Source: Celeribacter neptunius
Lineage (GTDB): Bacteria; Pseudomonadota; Alphaproteobacteria; Rhodobacterales; Rhodobacteraceae
DNA length: 64,000 nucleotides
Assembly (NCBI RefSeq): GCF_900113955.1
Contig: NZ_FORH01000002.1
Location: forward strand, 310,001-374,000
Direction of reading: 5' to 3'
Shown here: one piece after another, positions 54,557 through 63,306 of the stretch
How the letters are laid out: every line of letters begins with the position of its first letter
Numbering within the stretch: the stretch's first letter is position 1
Translations under genes and position numbers: made by a program
The notes under the pieces: model-generated
The model's input: only the letters and a program-made list of their open reading frames with translations
Told to the model about the DNA's origin: nothing
The model's database searches: none

Positions 54557-54814
54557 TCAGCCTTTTCTGATCCCCCGCGTGAGACGACGCCAAAGCGCAC
54601 CCAGCGGTTTGCGAAACAAAGACACAGCAGCGACACAACCAACCAATACCGGCCAGGGCCCATAGCTCCGACCGACCCAGATCAGGATCACGGGCAGCGC
54701 AAGCAGAAGCGCCAGCCCGGGAAGAATCTGGTACCTTATAGGTAACGGCGCAAGCGCCATGGTGGCAAGGGCCCAGATCGCCAAAGCCACGAGAGGAGAG
54801 AGAAGCGCGCTCAT
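54557..54814 (-). CDS. DUF2484 small membrane protein, copy 1
   Basis: An 85-residue protein with an N-terminal helix, the short IRYQILPGLALLLALPVILI helix and a third helix before a basic tail (RRLTRGIRKG). It has the DUF2484 pattern and is likely a diverged paralogue of the downstream copy. Its start overlaps the APC permease stop by 4 bp. The function is unknown. Confidence 0.75.
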   Translation of the reverse strand: MSALLSPLVALAIWALATMALAPLPIRYQILPGLALLLALPVILIWVGRSYGPWPVLVGCVAAVSLFRKPLGALWRRLTRGIRKG

Positions 54815-55998
54815 GACGCCCCTCCGAGCGCGAAGGCCACAAGCGCCAGGAGCGCAAAGATCAACCCGACCACCGGCACCCAGGCCGCGACGCGGAACGG
54901 CGCCTCCGGCTGGCGGCGTTTCAGGAAGATCAGGCTGGCATTCACCAGGGTGAACACCACCAGAAGAATGGTCGAGGTGACGCCAGCCAGATCCGCCACC
55001 GGCAGCATGAGCGCCGCAGCAATCACCAGCGCGCCGATCAGCACCGTGGCCAGAACCGGCGTGCCGAACCGTGCATGGGCATGGTGAAACAGGCCAAGCG
55101 TCCGGTTGCGCTTGCCCAGACCGAACAGCACGCGCGCCGCCATGACGACCTGCGCCAGAACGCCATTGAGCGCCGCGACCACGGCAATTGCAGAGAGCAC
55201 CGCGACATGCCCGCCGCCCGCCTCATAGACCAGCGCCAGCGGGCGTTCGGACCCACCCAGCTCTTCGAGCGAGACCACGCGCACGGCGGTGAGCGTGACC
55301 ACGACATAGAGCAAGGTGGTGATCCCGAGCGAGGCAATGATGGCAATCGGCAGGGTCCGTTCCGGGCGCTTCACCTCTTCGGCCATGTTGACGATATCCT
55401 CGAACCCGATGAAGGCGAAGAAGGCCAGCGTCGCCGCCACGCCGATCCCCGGCAGGTAAGGCTCTGCCGCAAGGTTCCAATCCGGGGAGGCAGGCCCCTG
55501 CCAGCCCGCCCAGATGACGAGCACCAGACCGGCCACTTCGATCACCGTGAAGAGCGCCGCCATGGCGAGGCTCTCCAACACGCCGATGATGGCGACGAGC
55601 ACGAGGATCAGGCCAAGAGAGATCACCGCAAGGCTGAACGGAATATCAAGAAAGCCGATGAGATAGCCGGCCCCGCCTCGCAAAACGGCGGCCGCCGATA
55701 CCGTGCCGCCCGCAACGATCGCGAGCCCGACGATCACCCCCAGAAGCTTCGAGCCCAAGCCCGCCTCGACATAGGCGGCCTCGCCGGCGGCCTCCGGGAT
55801 GCGGGTCGACAGTTCGGCATAGGACAGCGCCGAGGGGGCGGCGATCAGACCGGCGAGCAAGAAGGCCAGAGGCGCGTAGAGCCCAGCCTCGGCTGCGACC
55901 GCACCGACCAGCACATAGATGCCGGCCCCGACCATGACGCCCACGCCGTAAGCCGTGAGCAATCCCGGTCCGATACGTCGTTTGAGCCCGTCAGACAT
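54811..55998 (-). CDS. APC-superfamily amino acid/polyamine permease
   Basis: A 395-residue membrane protein with about 12 helices. The conserved TM1 motif of the family is visible as GLLTAYGVGVMVGAGIYVLV and TM6 as ATLAFFAFIGFEDIVNMAEE followed by VKRPERTLPIAIIASLGIT. It probably transports an amino acid or amine. It is unusual to find a permease inside the division/murein operon; it is flanked by short overlaps on both sides (8 bp and 4 bp), so it is co-transcribed. Substrate unknown. Confidence 0.88.
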   Translation of the reverse strand: MSDGLKRRIGPGLLTAYGVGVMVGAGIYVLVGAVAAEAGLYAPLAFLLAGLIAAPSALSYAELSTRIPEAAGEAAYVEAGLGSKLLGVIVGLAIVAGGTVSAAAVLRGGAGYLIGFLDIPFSLAVISLGLILVLVAIIGVLESLAMAALFTVIEVAGLVLVIWAGWQGPASPDWNLAAEPYLPGIGVAATLAFFAFIGFEDIVNMAEEVKRPERTLPIAIIASLGITTLLYVVVTLTAVRVVSLEELGGSERPLALVYEAGGGHVAVLSAIAVVAALNGVLAQVVMAARVLFGLGKRNRTLGLFHHAHARFGTPVLATVLIGALVIAAALMLPVADLAGVTSTILLVVFTLVNASLIFLKRRQPEAPFRVAAWVPVVGLIFALLALVAFALGGAS

Positions 55999-56296
55999 CG
56001 CCCCGCCTCCGCCGCCAGAGAAGCGTGGCGCCCGTCACGGCGAGCGACAAGGCAAAGGCGGTCAGCGCGCCTGTCAGGGCGGATGCGATGGCGGCGGACG
56101 GGCCGCCCGTGAGCTTGCCATGCGCGGCGAGGAATTCAGTACCGTAGAACAGCACCCAGGCCCCAAGGCAAAGGTGCAGGGCCAGAATGACGGCGAAGGA
56201 CCACCGGTCCTTGAGAGCGAACCAACCGCAGAGCGGCACCGCGGCCCATGGCAGCACGAGAAGAGCAAAGCTCAGTGCTTTCAACACCATAGACAC
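55991..56296 (-). CDS. Small membrane protein between murC and the permease gene
   Basis: A 101-residue protein with three hydrophobic helices (near residues 5-27, 33-53 and 72-94) and a basic end (LLWRRRRGDV). I do not recognise the family. It follows murC by 12 bp and overlaps the permease start by 8 bp, so it belongs to the operon. The function is unknown. Confidence 0.68.
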   Translation of the reverse strand: MSMVLKALSFALLVLPWAAVPLCGWFALKDRWSFAVILALHLCLGAWVLFYGTEFLAAHGKLTGGPSAAIASALTGALTAFALSLAVTGATLLWRRRRGDV

Positions 56297-56308
56297 AGTT
56301 TCTCTCCC

Positions 56309-57712
56309 TTACCCTTTCGCCAGACGTTCCGGCAGCCCATGCGCCCAGGTCGAGATCGTCCCGGCGCCGAGACAGACCACCATGTCGCCCTCGCGCGCCT
56401 GTTCGCGCACCAGACGTTCGAGATCCTCCTCGGAGGTCACGGCGCGGGCATGGCGATGGCCATGACGAATGAGCCCGGCCACGAGATCGTCGCGCGAGGC
56501 GCCGGGGATCGGCTCTTCGCCGGCGGCATAGACCTCGGCGATGCCCACCACATCGGCCTCGTTGAAACAGGTGCAGAAATCGTCGAACAGGTCATGCAGC
56601 CGCGAGTAACGATGCGGCTGGTGCACGGCGATCACCCGGCCTTCACAGGCCTGACGCGCGGCTTTCAGCACGGCGGCGATCTCCACCGGGTGGTGACCGT
56701 AATCGTCGATGATAGTGACGCCATTCACCTCGCCGACGCGGGTGAAGCGACGGTTCACACCACCGAAAGCGGCCAGCGCCTGTTTGATCTCTTCGGCCTT
56801 CATGCCCAGATGGCGCGACACCGCAACAGCGGCCAGCGCGTTGGAGACATTGTGATCGCCCGGCATCGGCAGGGTGCAGCCCTCGATCACCATATCCTCC
56901 GAGGCCAGCACGATATCGAAATGCGCCACGCCTTTCTTGTAGGTCAGGTTGACCGCCCGGACATCGGCCTGGGCGTTGAACCCATAGGTGACGATGCGGC
57001 GATCGGTGACCTTGCCGACAAGGCTTTGCACCTCCGGATGATCGGTGCAGCAAATCGCCAGCCCGTAGAAAGGAATGTTCGAAACGAAATCGTAAAAGCC
57101 TTTGCGAAGGTTCTCGATCGTGCCCCAATGTTCCATATGTTCAGGATCGATATTGGTGACAATGGCGATGGTGGCGGGTAGACGGTTGAAAGTCCCGTCG
57201 CTTTCATCGGCCTCGACCACCATCCAGTCGCCCTGCCCCATGCGCGCATTCGAGCCATAGGCATGGATGATACCGCCATTGATCACGGTCGGATCGATAC
57301 CGCCCGAGACCAGCAATTCCGCCACCAGCGTGGTGGTGGTGGTCTTGCCATGGGTGCCGGCGACGGCGACATTGGATTTGAGCCGCATCAGCTCCGCGAG
57401 CATCTCGGCCCGGCGCACCACCGGCAGGCCCGCGGCGCGCGCCGCATCCAATTCCGGATTGCCCGGTTTGATCGCACTTGAGATCACCACCACCTCGGCA
57501 TTGTCGAGATTTTCGGCCCGCTGGCCCTCGTAAATCACCGCACCGAGCTCTTTCAGCCGGTCGGTGATTTTCGACGCCTTGAGATCGGAGCCCTGTACCT
57601 TGTAGCCGTGATTGAGCAGCACCTCGGCAATGCCGGACATGCCGATGCCGCCAATGCCGACAAAATGGATGGCGCCCATTTCGGTGGGCAATTTGGTGAC
57701 TGAAGCATTCAT
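56309..57712 (-). CDS. murC: UDP-N-acetylmuramate--L-alanine ligase
   Basis: MurC adds L-Ala to UDP-MurNAc. The 467-residue protein has an N-terminal UDP-binding domain ([20 protein letters not shown]), the ATP P-loop [20 protein letters not shown], the central domain [20 protein letters not shown] and a C-terminal ligase domain with [20 protein letters not shown]. Length and motifs are canonical. It lies 45 bp after murG. Confidence 0.97.
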   Translation of the reverse strand: MNASVTKLPTEMGAIHFVGIGGIGMSGIAEVLLNHGYKVQGSDLKASKITDRLKELGAVIYEGQRAENLDNAEVVVISSAIKPGNPELDAARAAGLPVVRRAEMLAELMRLKSNVAVAGTHGKTTTTTLVAELLVSGGIDPTVINGGIIHAYGSNARMGQGDWMVVEADESDGTFNRLPATIAIVTNIDPEHMEHWGTIENLRKGFYDFVSNIPFYGLAICCTDHPEVQSLVGKVTDRRIVTYGFNAQADVRAVNLTYKKGVAHFDIVLASEDMVIEGCTLPMPGDHNVSNALAAVAVSRHLGMKAEEIKQALAAFGGVNRRFTRVGEVNGVTIIDDYGHHPVEIAAVLKAARQACEGRVIAVHQPHRYSRLHDLFDDFCTCFNEADVVGIAEVYAAGEEPIPGASRDDLVAGLIRHGHRHARAVTSEEDLERLVREQAREGDMVVCLGAGTISTWAHGLPERLAKG

Positions 57713-57757
57713 CTCTCGGGTCTCACTCGTCTCATGCCACCTTCAGGCGGTCGGATT

Positions 57758-58855
57758 TTAATTTGCGAAGGCCAGGTCTTCGACCAGCGCCGCCAGTTCC
57801 TCGGCCGCCCCGGGTTTCGAAACCGACAATGCGGCATGCGCCATCATCGTGGCCCCCTGGGGATGGGACAGCACGTTTTCGATCTGCTCGGCCAGGCTTT
57901 CTTGCGTGAGCTGGCTCTCCGGGATCATGATCGCCGCATCGGCTTCGACAAGGCCGCGGGCATTGGCGGTCTGGTGATCCGCCGTCGCCGCCGCGAAGGG
58001 AATGAAGATCGCCGGCCGCCCGATCACCGAGACATCGGCCACGGTCGAGGCGCCGGAGCGCGCAATCACCAGCTGGCTCTCGCTCATCCGTTTCGGCACA
58101 TCGTGGAAGAACGTCTGCACATCGGCCTGAATGCCCCGGGACTGGTAGAAATCCACCACCCGGTCGAGATCCTCGGCCCGGGCCTGTTGGCTGATCCGGA
58201 GATTGGCGAGCATCGGCGCCGGCAGGGCGGCGATCGCCGCAGGCACAACGTCGGAAAGAATGCGCGCACCTTGAGAGCCGCCCATGATCAGAAGCTCCAT
58301 CGGATAATCGCCCGGCGGAATATAGGGCGCGCCCTGTTTGTCCAGGACGGCGGCACGCACCGGATTGCCGGTATAGATACCCTCGACGCCCTCGGGCAGC
58401 GCGGTCGGCCAGGTGCCGCAGGCGACTTTGTCGACACGTTTGGCGAAGACCTGGTTGACCCGGCCCAGGACGCCGTTTTGTTCGTGGATCATCCGCGGCA
58501 GTTTCAACAGCGTCGCCGCCGCCACCGCCGGGATCGCCGGGTAGCCGCCGAAGCCCACCACAACGGCGGGCTTGTCGCGCAGGAACCGGCTCATCGCCTT
58601 CACGACTCCGCCGACGATCCGTGGCAGCACCAGCGCCTTGGCGGCAACGCCGCCGCGGGCAAAGGTGGCCGAGGGCATGACCTCGATTTCCACCGCCTCT
58701 GGGAAGGCCCCGGTGTAGCGGGCGCCCCGGGCATCGGTCGAGAGCTTGACCCGCCAGCCGCGCGCGAGCATCGCCTCGGCCAGCGACTGGGCCGGGAACA
58801 TATGCCCGCCGGTGCCGCCGGCGGCGATGACGAGGAGGGGGGCGTGTTGGGTCAT
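57758..58855 (-). CDS. murG: UDP-N-acetylglucosamine--N-acetylmuramyl-(pentapeptide) transferase MurG
   Basis: MurG makes lipid II from lipid I at the inner membrane face. The 365-residue GT28 enzyme begins [20 protein letters not shown] with the G-loop, has [20 protein letters not shown] and [13 protein letters not shown], and the C-terminal UDP-GlcNAc site [20 protein letters not shown]. It follows ftsW by 42 bp. Confidence 0.97.
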   Translation of the reverse strand: MTQHAPLLVIAAGGTGGHMFPAQSLAEAMLARGWRVKLSTDARGARYTGAFPEAVEIEVMPSATFARGGVAAKALVLPRIVGGVVKAMSRFLRDKPAVVVGFGGYPAIPAVAAATLLKLPRMIHEQNGVLGRVNQVFAKRVDKVACGTWPTALPEGVEGIYTGNPVRAAVLDKQGAPYIPPGDYPMELLIMGGSQGARILSDVVPAAIAALPAPMLANLRISQQARAEDLDRVVDFYQSRGIQADVQTFFHDVPKRMSESQLVIARSGASTVADVSVIGRPAIFIPFAAATADHQTANARGLVEADAAIMIPESQLTQESLAEQIENVLSHPQGATMMAHAALSVSKPGAAEELAALVEDLAFAN

Positions 58856-58897
58856 GTCGATCTCTTCCTGCTCAGCGCCACATGGTCACCGGCCACT

Positions 58898-60067
58898 TCA
58901 CCGCCCACGACGGATCAGGATATCACCGATCTCGCCCTGCGGGCGGGTGCGGGTAAAGGCCAAAAGCGCGCCGAGCGCAATCCCCGATGCGATCACCGAG
59001 GAGCCGCCGTAGGACACGAACGGCAGGGTCATGCCCTTGGCCGGCAAAAGCCGCACCGCGACGCCCATGTTGATAAAGGCCTGAATGCCGAAGGCACAGG
59101 CCAGCCCGGTGCCGGCCAGACGGATGAACGGGTCGCGTTCCTTCAACAGCCGCCAGAGCGAGCGCACCGTAATAGTGGCGTAAAGCGCGATGATCACCAT
59201 CACCAGCACGAGCCCGTATTCCTCGGCCGCAACCGCGATGATAAAATCGGTATGGGCATCGGGCAGCGACCATTTCACCGTGCCCTCGCCGACGCCAACC
59301 CCGAAGAACCCGCCTTCGCGAATGGCATTGGTGGCATAGCCGATCTGGGTGGTGGGATCGATCGCCGGGTTCAGGAATCCGTCGATGCGGCGGGCGAAAT
59401 GTTCGGAATTGTGATAGGCGAATGTGCCCCCTGCAACGACCAGTCCGGCAATGCCCAGGAGCAGGGTCAACGGCGCGCCGGAGACGAAATACATCACGCC
59501 CCAGGCGAAAAGAATGAGCGAGGCCTGACCGAAATCCGGTTGCAACGCCAGCAGGATCACCACGAGAGACGCCATGAGGAAGGAATAGAGCCGCCCCGGG
59601 GGGCCGCCGATTTCAAGCCCCGCGGCCATCAGCCAGGCCGAGGTGACGACAAAGGCCGGTTTCAGGAACTCGGAGGGCTGAACAGAGGCGAAGCCCAGCG
59701 AGAACCAGCGCGTCGCGCCCTTGCCGAAATCGGTGCCGAAAAACGGCAGCAGCATCAGTGCAAGCAGCGCCCCCGCGAACCCGATCACCGCCATACGGCG
59801 CACCCGGGCCGGGTCCATCATGGTGATCGCGATCATCACCACCAGACCGACAGCGCCAAAGGCCGCCTGACGTTTGACATAGTGGAACAGATCGGCAAAG
59901 CCGTTTTTCTCGGCCAGCGGCGGCGAGGCCGCGAGCCCGAGCAACAGCCCGACACCGAAAAGGATGAAGACACAGGACAGGGTCCATTTGTCGATTGTCC
60001 GCCACCAACGGGGAAGCACCGGCTCGCCCACGCGGACGGGTGCCGTGCCGAAAACCATCTCTGTCAT
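58898..60067 (-). CDS. ftsW: Lipid II polymerase/divisome protein FtsW
   Basis: FtsW is the SEDS glycosyltransferase of the septum. From ATG 60067 it is 389 residues with about ten helices; the frame continues upstream but that part lacks family features. Conserved pieces include ATRWFSLGFASVQPSEFLKP, LLALQPDFGQASLILFAWG and KGMTLPFVSYGGSSVIASGI near the C-terminus. It is the first gene of the minus-strand division cluster in this window. Confidence 0.95.
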   Translation of the reverse strand: MTEMVFGTAPVRVGEPVLPRWWRTIDKWTLSCVFILFGVGLLLGLAASPPLAEKNGFADLFHYVKRQAAFGAVGLVVMIAITMMDPARVRRMAVIGFAGALLALMLLPFFGTDFGKGATRWFSLGFASVQPSEFLKPAFVVTSAWLMAAGLEIGGPPGRLYSFLMASLVVILLALQPDFGQASLILFAWGVMYFVSGAPLTLLLGIAGLVVAGGTFAYHNSEHFARRIDGFLNPAIDPTTQIGYATNAIREGGFFGVGVGEGTVKWSLPDAHTDFIIAVAAEEYGLVLVMVIIALYATITVRSLWRLLKERDPFIRLAGTGLACAFGIQAFINMGVAVRLLPAKGMTLPFVSYGGSSVIASGIALGALLAFTRTRPQGEIGDILIRRGR

Positions 60068-60250
60068 GATACCGCCTACTGCCTCGTTATCATTTTCGTG
60101 CCAGCGCCCCGGGGACGTCGATGCACATGCCTGTTCCGCCCGGTTGTCCGGATCTGATACCTCAGAGTAGCGGCTTTTTCGGGCGCACGCCACTATAGAT
60201 TGTGGCACGCACGGGGAGATTGCGGGCAAGAGCGGGGATTTGCCGAAAGC

Positions 60251-61174
60251 TCAGCGATAGAGATCGCCATTCAGATAGCGCAGACCACTGTCGATGGCGA
60301 TGGTGACTACGCTCTTCCCAGGACCGAGCACCCGCGCCCGCTCCAACGCCACATGCAGATTGGCGCCGGAGGTGATGCCCGCGAGGATACCCTCGCGCCG
60401 GGCCAGAAGATGCGCGCCTGCGTAAGCCTCTTCGTCGTGCACCGGCACCACATCGTCGATCAGATCGCGGCGCAGGATCGCGGGCAGAAACGACAGCCCG
60501 ATGCCTTCCAGCTTATGCGTCCCTGTGGTATCTCCGCCCGACAGGTTGCGCACCTGATAGGGTTCGATGCCGATCACCCGGGTGTCCGGATTGGCCTGTT
60601 TCAGCACCTCCGCCGTGCCGGAGACGCAACCACCGCCGCCCACGGCGGTGACGAACTCATCCACCTGCCCCGCTCCGAATTCTTCGATTTGTGCAAGTAT
60701 TTCACGCGCCATCGCGTGATAGCCGCACGGATTGTCGGGATTGTTCACCTGATCCGGCCAGAACGTCCCCGGCTCCTGCGCCAGAACCCGCGCCCGCGCG
60801 ATCATCCGGTCGATGACATCGGCGGTGAGCACACCGTCCTTCGCCTCGATGATTTCCACCGTCGCACCAAAGGCCCGCATCGTCTGCAGCTTCTCTTCCG
60901 AGAAACCGTTGGAGGAGACGAAATGCGCCTGATAGCCCTTGGTGGCACAGACCATGGCCAGCGCGCTGCCGGTGGACCCGCCGGTATATTCGACCACCCG
61001 CCCGCCGGGTTTCAGCTCACCACGCGCCTCGGCGCCTTCGATCATCGACAGCGCCATGCGGTCCTTCATGCTGCCGGTCGGATTGGCGCCCTCCCATTTG
61101 ACATAGACATCAGCCATCTCCGGGTCGGTCAGATGGGCGAGCTTGATCAGCGGCGTATTTCCAATGGCTTGCAT
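60251..61174 (-). CDS. Cysteine synthase-family PLP enzyme
   Basis: From ATG 61174, preceded by CAGGAG, the protein is 307 residues. The PLP Lys is in EGANPTGSMKDRMALSMIEG, the Gly-rich phosphate loop is TAVGGGGCVSGTAEVLKQ, and the Asn-binding loop is VEYTGGSTGSALAMVCATKG. Unlike typical CysK (NPAGSVKDR) the motif reads NPTGSMKDR. It belongs to the cysteine synthase/cystathionine beta-synthase family; the substrate could be O-acetylserine or another activated serine. It is divergent from an HxlR regulator with paired palindromes between them. Confidence 0.85.
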   Translation of the reverse strand: MQAIGNTPLIKLAHLTDPEMADVYVKWEGANPTGSMKDRMALSMIEGAEARGELKPGGRVVEYTGGSTGSALAMVCATKGYQAHFVSSNGFSEEKLQTMRAFGATVEIIEAKDGVLTADVIDRMIARARVLAQEPGTFWPDQVNNPDNPCGYHAMAREILAQIEEFGAGQVDEFVTAVGGGGCVSGTAEVLKQANPDTRVIGIEPYQVRNLSGGDTTGTHKLEGIGLSFLPAILRRDLIDDVVPVHDEEAYAGAHLLARREGILAGITSGANLHVALERARVLGPGKSVVTIAIDSGLRYLNGDLYR

Positions 61175-61201
61175 GGCGGTTTTCTCCTGATTTCGCGACT
61201 C

Positions 61202-61218
61202 ACTTTCATTTTGAAAGT
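61202..61218. promoter_or_regulatory. Operator-like palindrome 1 (ACTTTCA-TTT-TGAAAGT)
   Basis: A perfect 7-bp-arm inverted repeat in the 141-bp divergent region between the cysteine-synthase-type gene and the HxlR gene. A second copy lies at 61247, with centres 43 bp apart (about four helical turns), suggesting cooperative binding by the HxlR dimer. Confidence 0.6.
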
Positions 61219-61246
61219 TACTTAAATCCTCCCACCCGATACAAGA

Positions 61247-61261
61247 TTTCATTTTGAAAGT
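61247..61261. promoter_or_regulatory. Operator-like palindrome 2 (TTTCA-TTT-TGAAA)
   Basis: The core TTTCATTTTGAAAGT repeats palindrome 1 on 15 bp, with the symmetric core shortened on its left arm by a C-to-A/T change. It lies 55 bp from the HxlR start. Confidence 0.6.
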
Positions 61262-61315
61262 GACTGGCGTAGATTTTGACGTAAATGTAGTGCACATTGC
61301 TCAGGAAACCCCGCC

Positions 61316-61699
61316 ATGCGCCCCGACACCCATACCTTCCGTTCCCGCTGCTCGATCGCCCGCACGCTCGAGATCCTCGGCGACAAATGGACTCTTCTGG
61401 TGCTGCGCGACCTGATGTGGCACGGCAAGGACCGGTTCAAGGCGTTGCAGGAGAGCGAGGAACATATCCCCGCCAATCTCCTCTCCGAGAGATTGAAACG
61501 CCTGCAGGACTGGGGATTGATCGAGAAAGAGGCCTATCAGGAACGCCCCACCCGCTATCGCTACCGGTTGACCGAAGAGGGCCGCTCGCTCGAACCCGTT
61601 CTGTTGCAGATCATGCGCTGGGGGCATGCGCATCTCGGCGGCGGGCTGTTCGATCCGGTGAGCGGCCGCTCGCAACAGGCAACACCTGACAAAGCATGA
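61316..61699 (+). CDS. HxlR-family transcriptional regulator
   Basis: A 127-residue winged-helix protein. The HxlR signature is visible: FRSRCSIARTLEILGDKWTL with the conserved N-terminal Cys, LLVLRDLMWHGKDRFKALQE, HIPANLLSERLKRLQDWGLI and a wing TRYRYRLTEEGR. The Cys near residue 12 is the usual redox or ligand-sensing site. It likely represses the divergent cysteine-synthase-type gene through the two palindromes. Effector unknown. Confidence 0.9.
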   Translation: MRPDTHTFRSRCSIARTLEILGDKWTLLVLRDLMWHGKDRFKALQESEEHIPANLLSERLKRLQDWGLIEKEAYQERPTRYRYRLTEEGRSLEPVLLQIMRWGHAHLGGGLFDPVSGRSQQATPDKA

Positions 61700-61700
61700 C

Positions 61701-61714
61701 TTGATCGCGATCAT
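61701..61714. promoter_or_regulatory. Fnr/FnrL-like box upstream of ldh
   Basis: TTGAT-CGCG-ATCAT matches TTGAT-N4-ATCAA at nine of ten fixed positions. It lies 75 bp before the ldh ATG, immediately after the HxlR stop. Position and target (a fermentative-type dehydrogenase) fit oxygen-responsive control. Not experimentally proven. Confidence 0.55.
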
Positions 61715-61788
61715 TGATCGGAGGGCGGAATCCCCGCATGGTGGCGCTAACCTTTCGCCCCTCCCTTTCCCAATCATGGAGATCGCAG

Positions 61789-62721
61789 ATGCAAATCGGA
61801 ATCGTCGGCGCGGGCATGGTCGGCTCCGCCGCAGGCTATGCCATCGCGCTCAAGGGCACCGCCAGCAAGATCACCTTTGTCGATTACAATGCCGATCTGG
61901 CCCGCGCCCAGGCCGAAGACATTGCCCATGCCGTGCCCTTTGCCTCTTCCACCGTGGTCACCGCAGGAGATTACAAGGATCTCAAAGGCGCGGGCGTGGT
62001 GATCCTCGCCGCTGGCGTCGGCCAGAAACCCGGGGAAAGCCGGCTGGAATTGCTCGCCCGTAACGCAGAAGTGTTTCGCCAGATCATCGACAAGGTGCTC
62101 GACGCCGCGCCGGATGCGATCCTGCTGGTCGCCACCAACCCGGTCGACATCATGACCCAGATCGCCACCCGGCTCTCCGGCCTGCCGCCCCAGCGGGTGA
62201 TCGGCTCCGGCACCATTCTCGACACGGCGCGGTTCCGACATCTCATTGGCGAACATCTGGGCGTCTCGGCGCGTTCGATCCATGCCTATGTGCTGGGCGA
62301 ACATGGCGACAGCGAAGTCCTGGGCTGGTCTTCCGCCCGCGCCGGCACGCTGTCGATCAAGGAGTTCGGCGCCCAGATGCGGGTGCCGCTCACCGCAGGG
62401 GTGAAAGCCCGCATCGACGATGGCGTGCGCAATGCCGCCTATACGATCATCAATGGCAAGGGCGCGACCTGGTACGGCATCGGCGCCGGGCTGGAGCGGT
62501 TGTTGCGGGCGATCACCCGCGATGAACAGACCGTGCTCTCGGTCTCCATCGTCACGCCCAAGGTCGAAGGGGTCAACGATGTGGCCCTGTCGATCCCCCG
62601 CATCGTCGGTGCGCAGGGCGTGGTCGCGGATCTGTTCCCGGAACTGGACGATGGCGAACACGAGGCGCTTGGCGCCTCGGCGCGGCTGTTGAAACAGACG
62701 CTGGATGCGCTGGACTATTGA
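61789..62721 (+). CDS. ldh: L-lactate dehydrogenase
   Basis: A 310-residue member of the LDH/MDH family. The NAD site is IGIVGAGMVGSAAGYAIALK; the substrate/loop region is VGQKPGESRLELLARNAEVF, typical of LDH (Gln at the specificity position) rather than MDH; the catalytic His is in AYVLGEHGDSEVLGWSSA. It interconverts pyruvate and L-lactate in the cytoplasm. The start at 61789 follows CATGGAGATCGC. Its Fnr-like box suggests induction under low oxygen. Confidence 0.93.
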   Translation: MQIGIVGAGMVGSAAGYAIALKGTASKITFVDYNADLARAQAEDIAHAVPFASSTVVTAGDYKDLKGAGVVILAAGVGQKPGESRLELLARNAEVFRQIIDKVLDAAPDAILLVATNPVDIMTQIATRLSGLPPQRVIGSGTILDTARFRHLIGEHLGVSARSIHAYVLGEHGDSEVLGWSSARAGTLSIKEFGAQMRVPLTAGVKARIDDGVRNAAYTIINGKGATWYGIGAGLERLLRAITRDEQTVLSVSIVTPKVEGVNDVALSIPRIVGAQGVVADLFPELDDGEHEALGASARLLKQTLDALDY

Positions 62722-62749
62722 GAGCGTCGATCGGCTCGGCCCAAAGAGA

Positions 62750-62776
62750 AACGTCCGGCCAAAGGCCGGACGTCAA
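62750..62776. terminator. Bidirectional hairpin between ldh and the 167-residue gene
   Basis: ACGTCCGGCC-AAA-GGCCGGACGT forms a perfect 10-bp stem, placed between the convergent genes. The T run is weak on both strands. Confidence 0.7.
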
Positions 62777-62802
62777 AATGAGGTGGAGGCTACAGAGCGC
62801 TC

Positions 62803-63306
62803 TCAGACCGTCTGGCTCAACAGGGTGAGCGCGGTGACGGAACCATCGGCCACGGCCCCTGCGGCACCGGCATAGCCATTCACGGCGGTCACGACGCTCG
62901 GATCGCTGGGCGGCGGCGGAGGTGGCGGTGGCGGCGCTTGCTCAAACGAGACCGATTGCTCCGCGGTTTGGGACTGCGAGGCCTGGGTCTGGGTGGTATC
63001 ATCCGAATCGGGCGCGGTCTCGACCGCCTCCTCGGAGGCGGCGGCCGCATCTGTCTCATTGGCGATGGCCGGTGTCGCAATCGCGGCGAAGACAGAACTT
63101 GCCTCGGCCCCGCGCGCGATGGCGGAGGCCACCATCCCCTGGACATTTTTCGGCAGCTCTGCCCCGGAGGCTGTCGCCTCGGTCGCGGCGGAATTCACGG
63201 CAGCCTTGGCCTGTTGGCCGACGGCCTCATCCGCGCTTCCGCGCCGCACAGCCGCAACGGCGGTCACCGAGGGAATAGGGCTCGTGGGAGACGAAACAAG
63301 GTTCAT
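62803..63306 (-). CDS. Low-complexity Ala/Ser/Thr-rich protein with polyproline tract
   Basis: The 167-residue protein starts MNLVSSPTSPIPSVTAV and is rich in Ala, Glu, Ser and Thr. It has TQTQASQSQTAEQS followed by a run of ten Pro residues and a C-terminal hydrophobic-neutral end (NGYAGAAGAVADGSVTAL). No signal peptide or known domain is seen. It resembles lineage-specific, possibly surface or flagellum-associated low-complexity proteins, but this is not supported by any motif. The ribosome binding site is a GGGGAACC-type sequence. Confidence 0.55.
   Translation of the reverse strand: MNLVSSPTSPIPSVTAVAAVRRGSADEAVGQQAKAAVNSAATEATASGAELPKNVQGMVASAIARGAEASSVFAAIATPAIANETDAAAASEEAVETAPDSDDTTQTQASQSQTAEQSVSFEQAPPPPPPPPPSDPSVVTAVNGYAGAAGAVADGSVTALTLLSQTV

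Noticed and set aside
57734-60157. Long plus-strand open frame antisense to murG and ftsW (about 800 codons)
   Set aside because: It lies opposite two well-supported genes. Its residues are the His/Arg/Asp/Gly-rich pattern expected from reading a GC-rich coding strand backward, and it has no Shine-Dalgarno site or recognisable motif.
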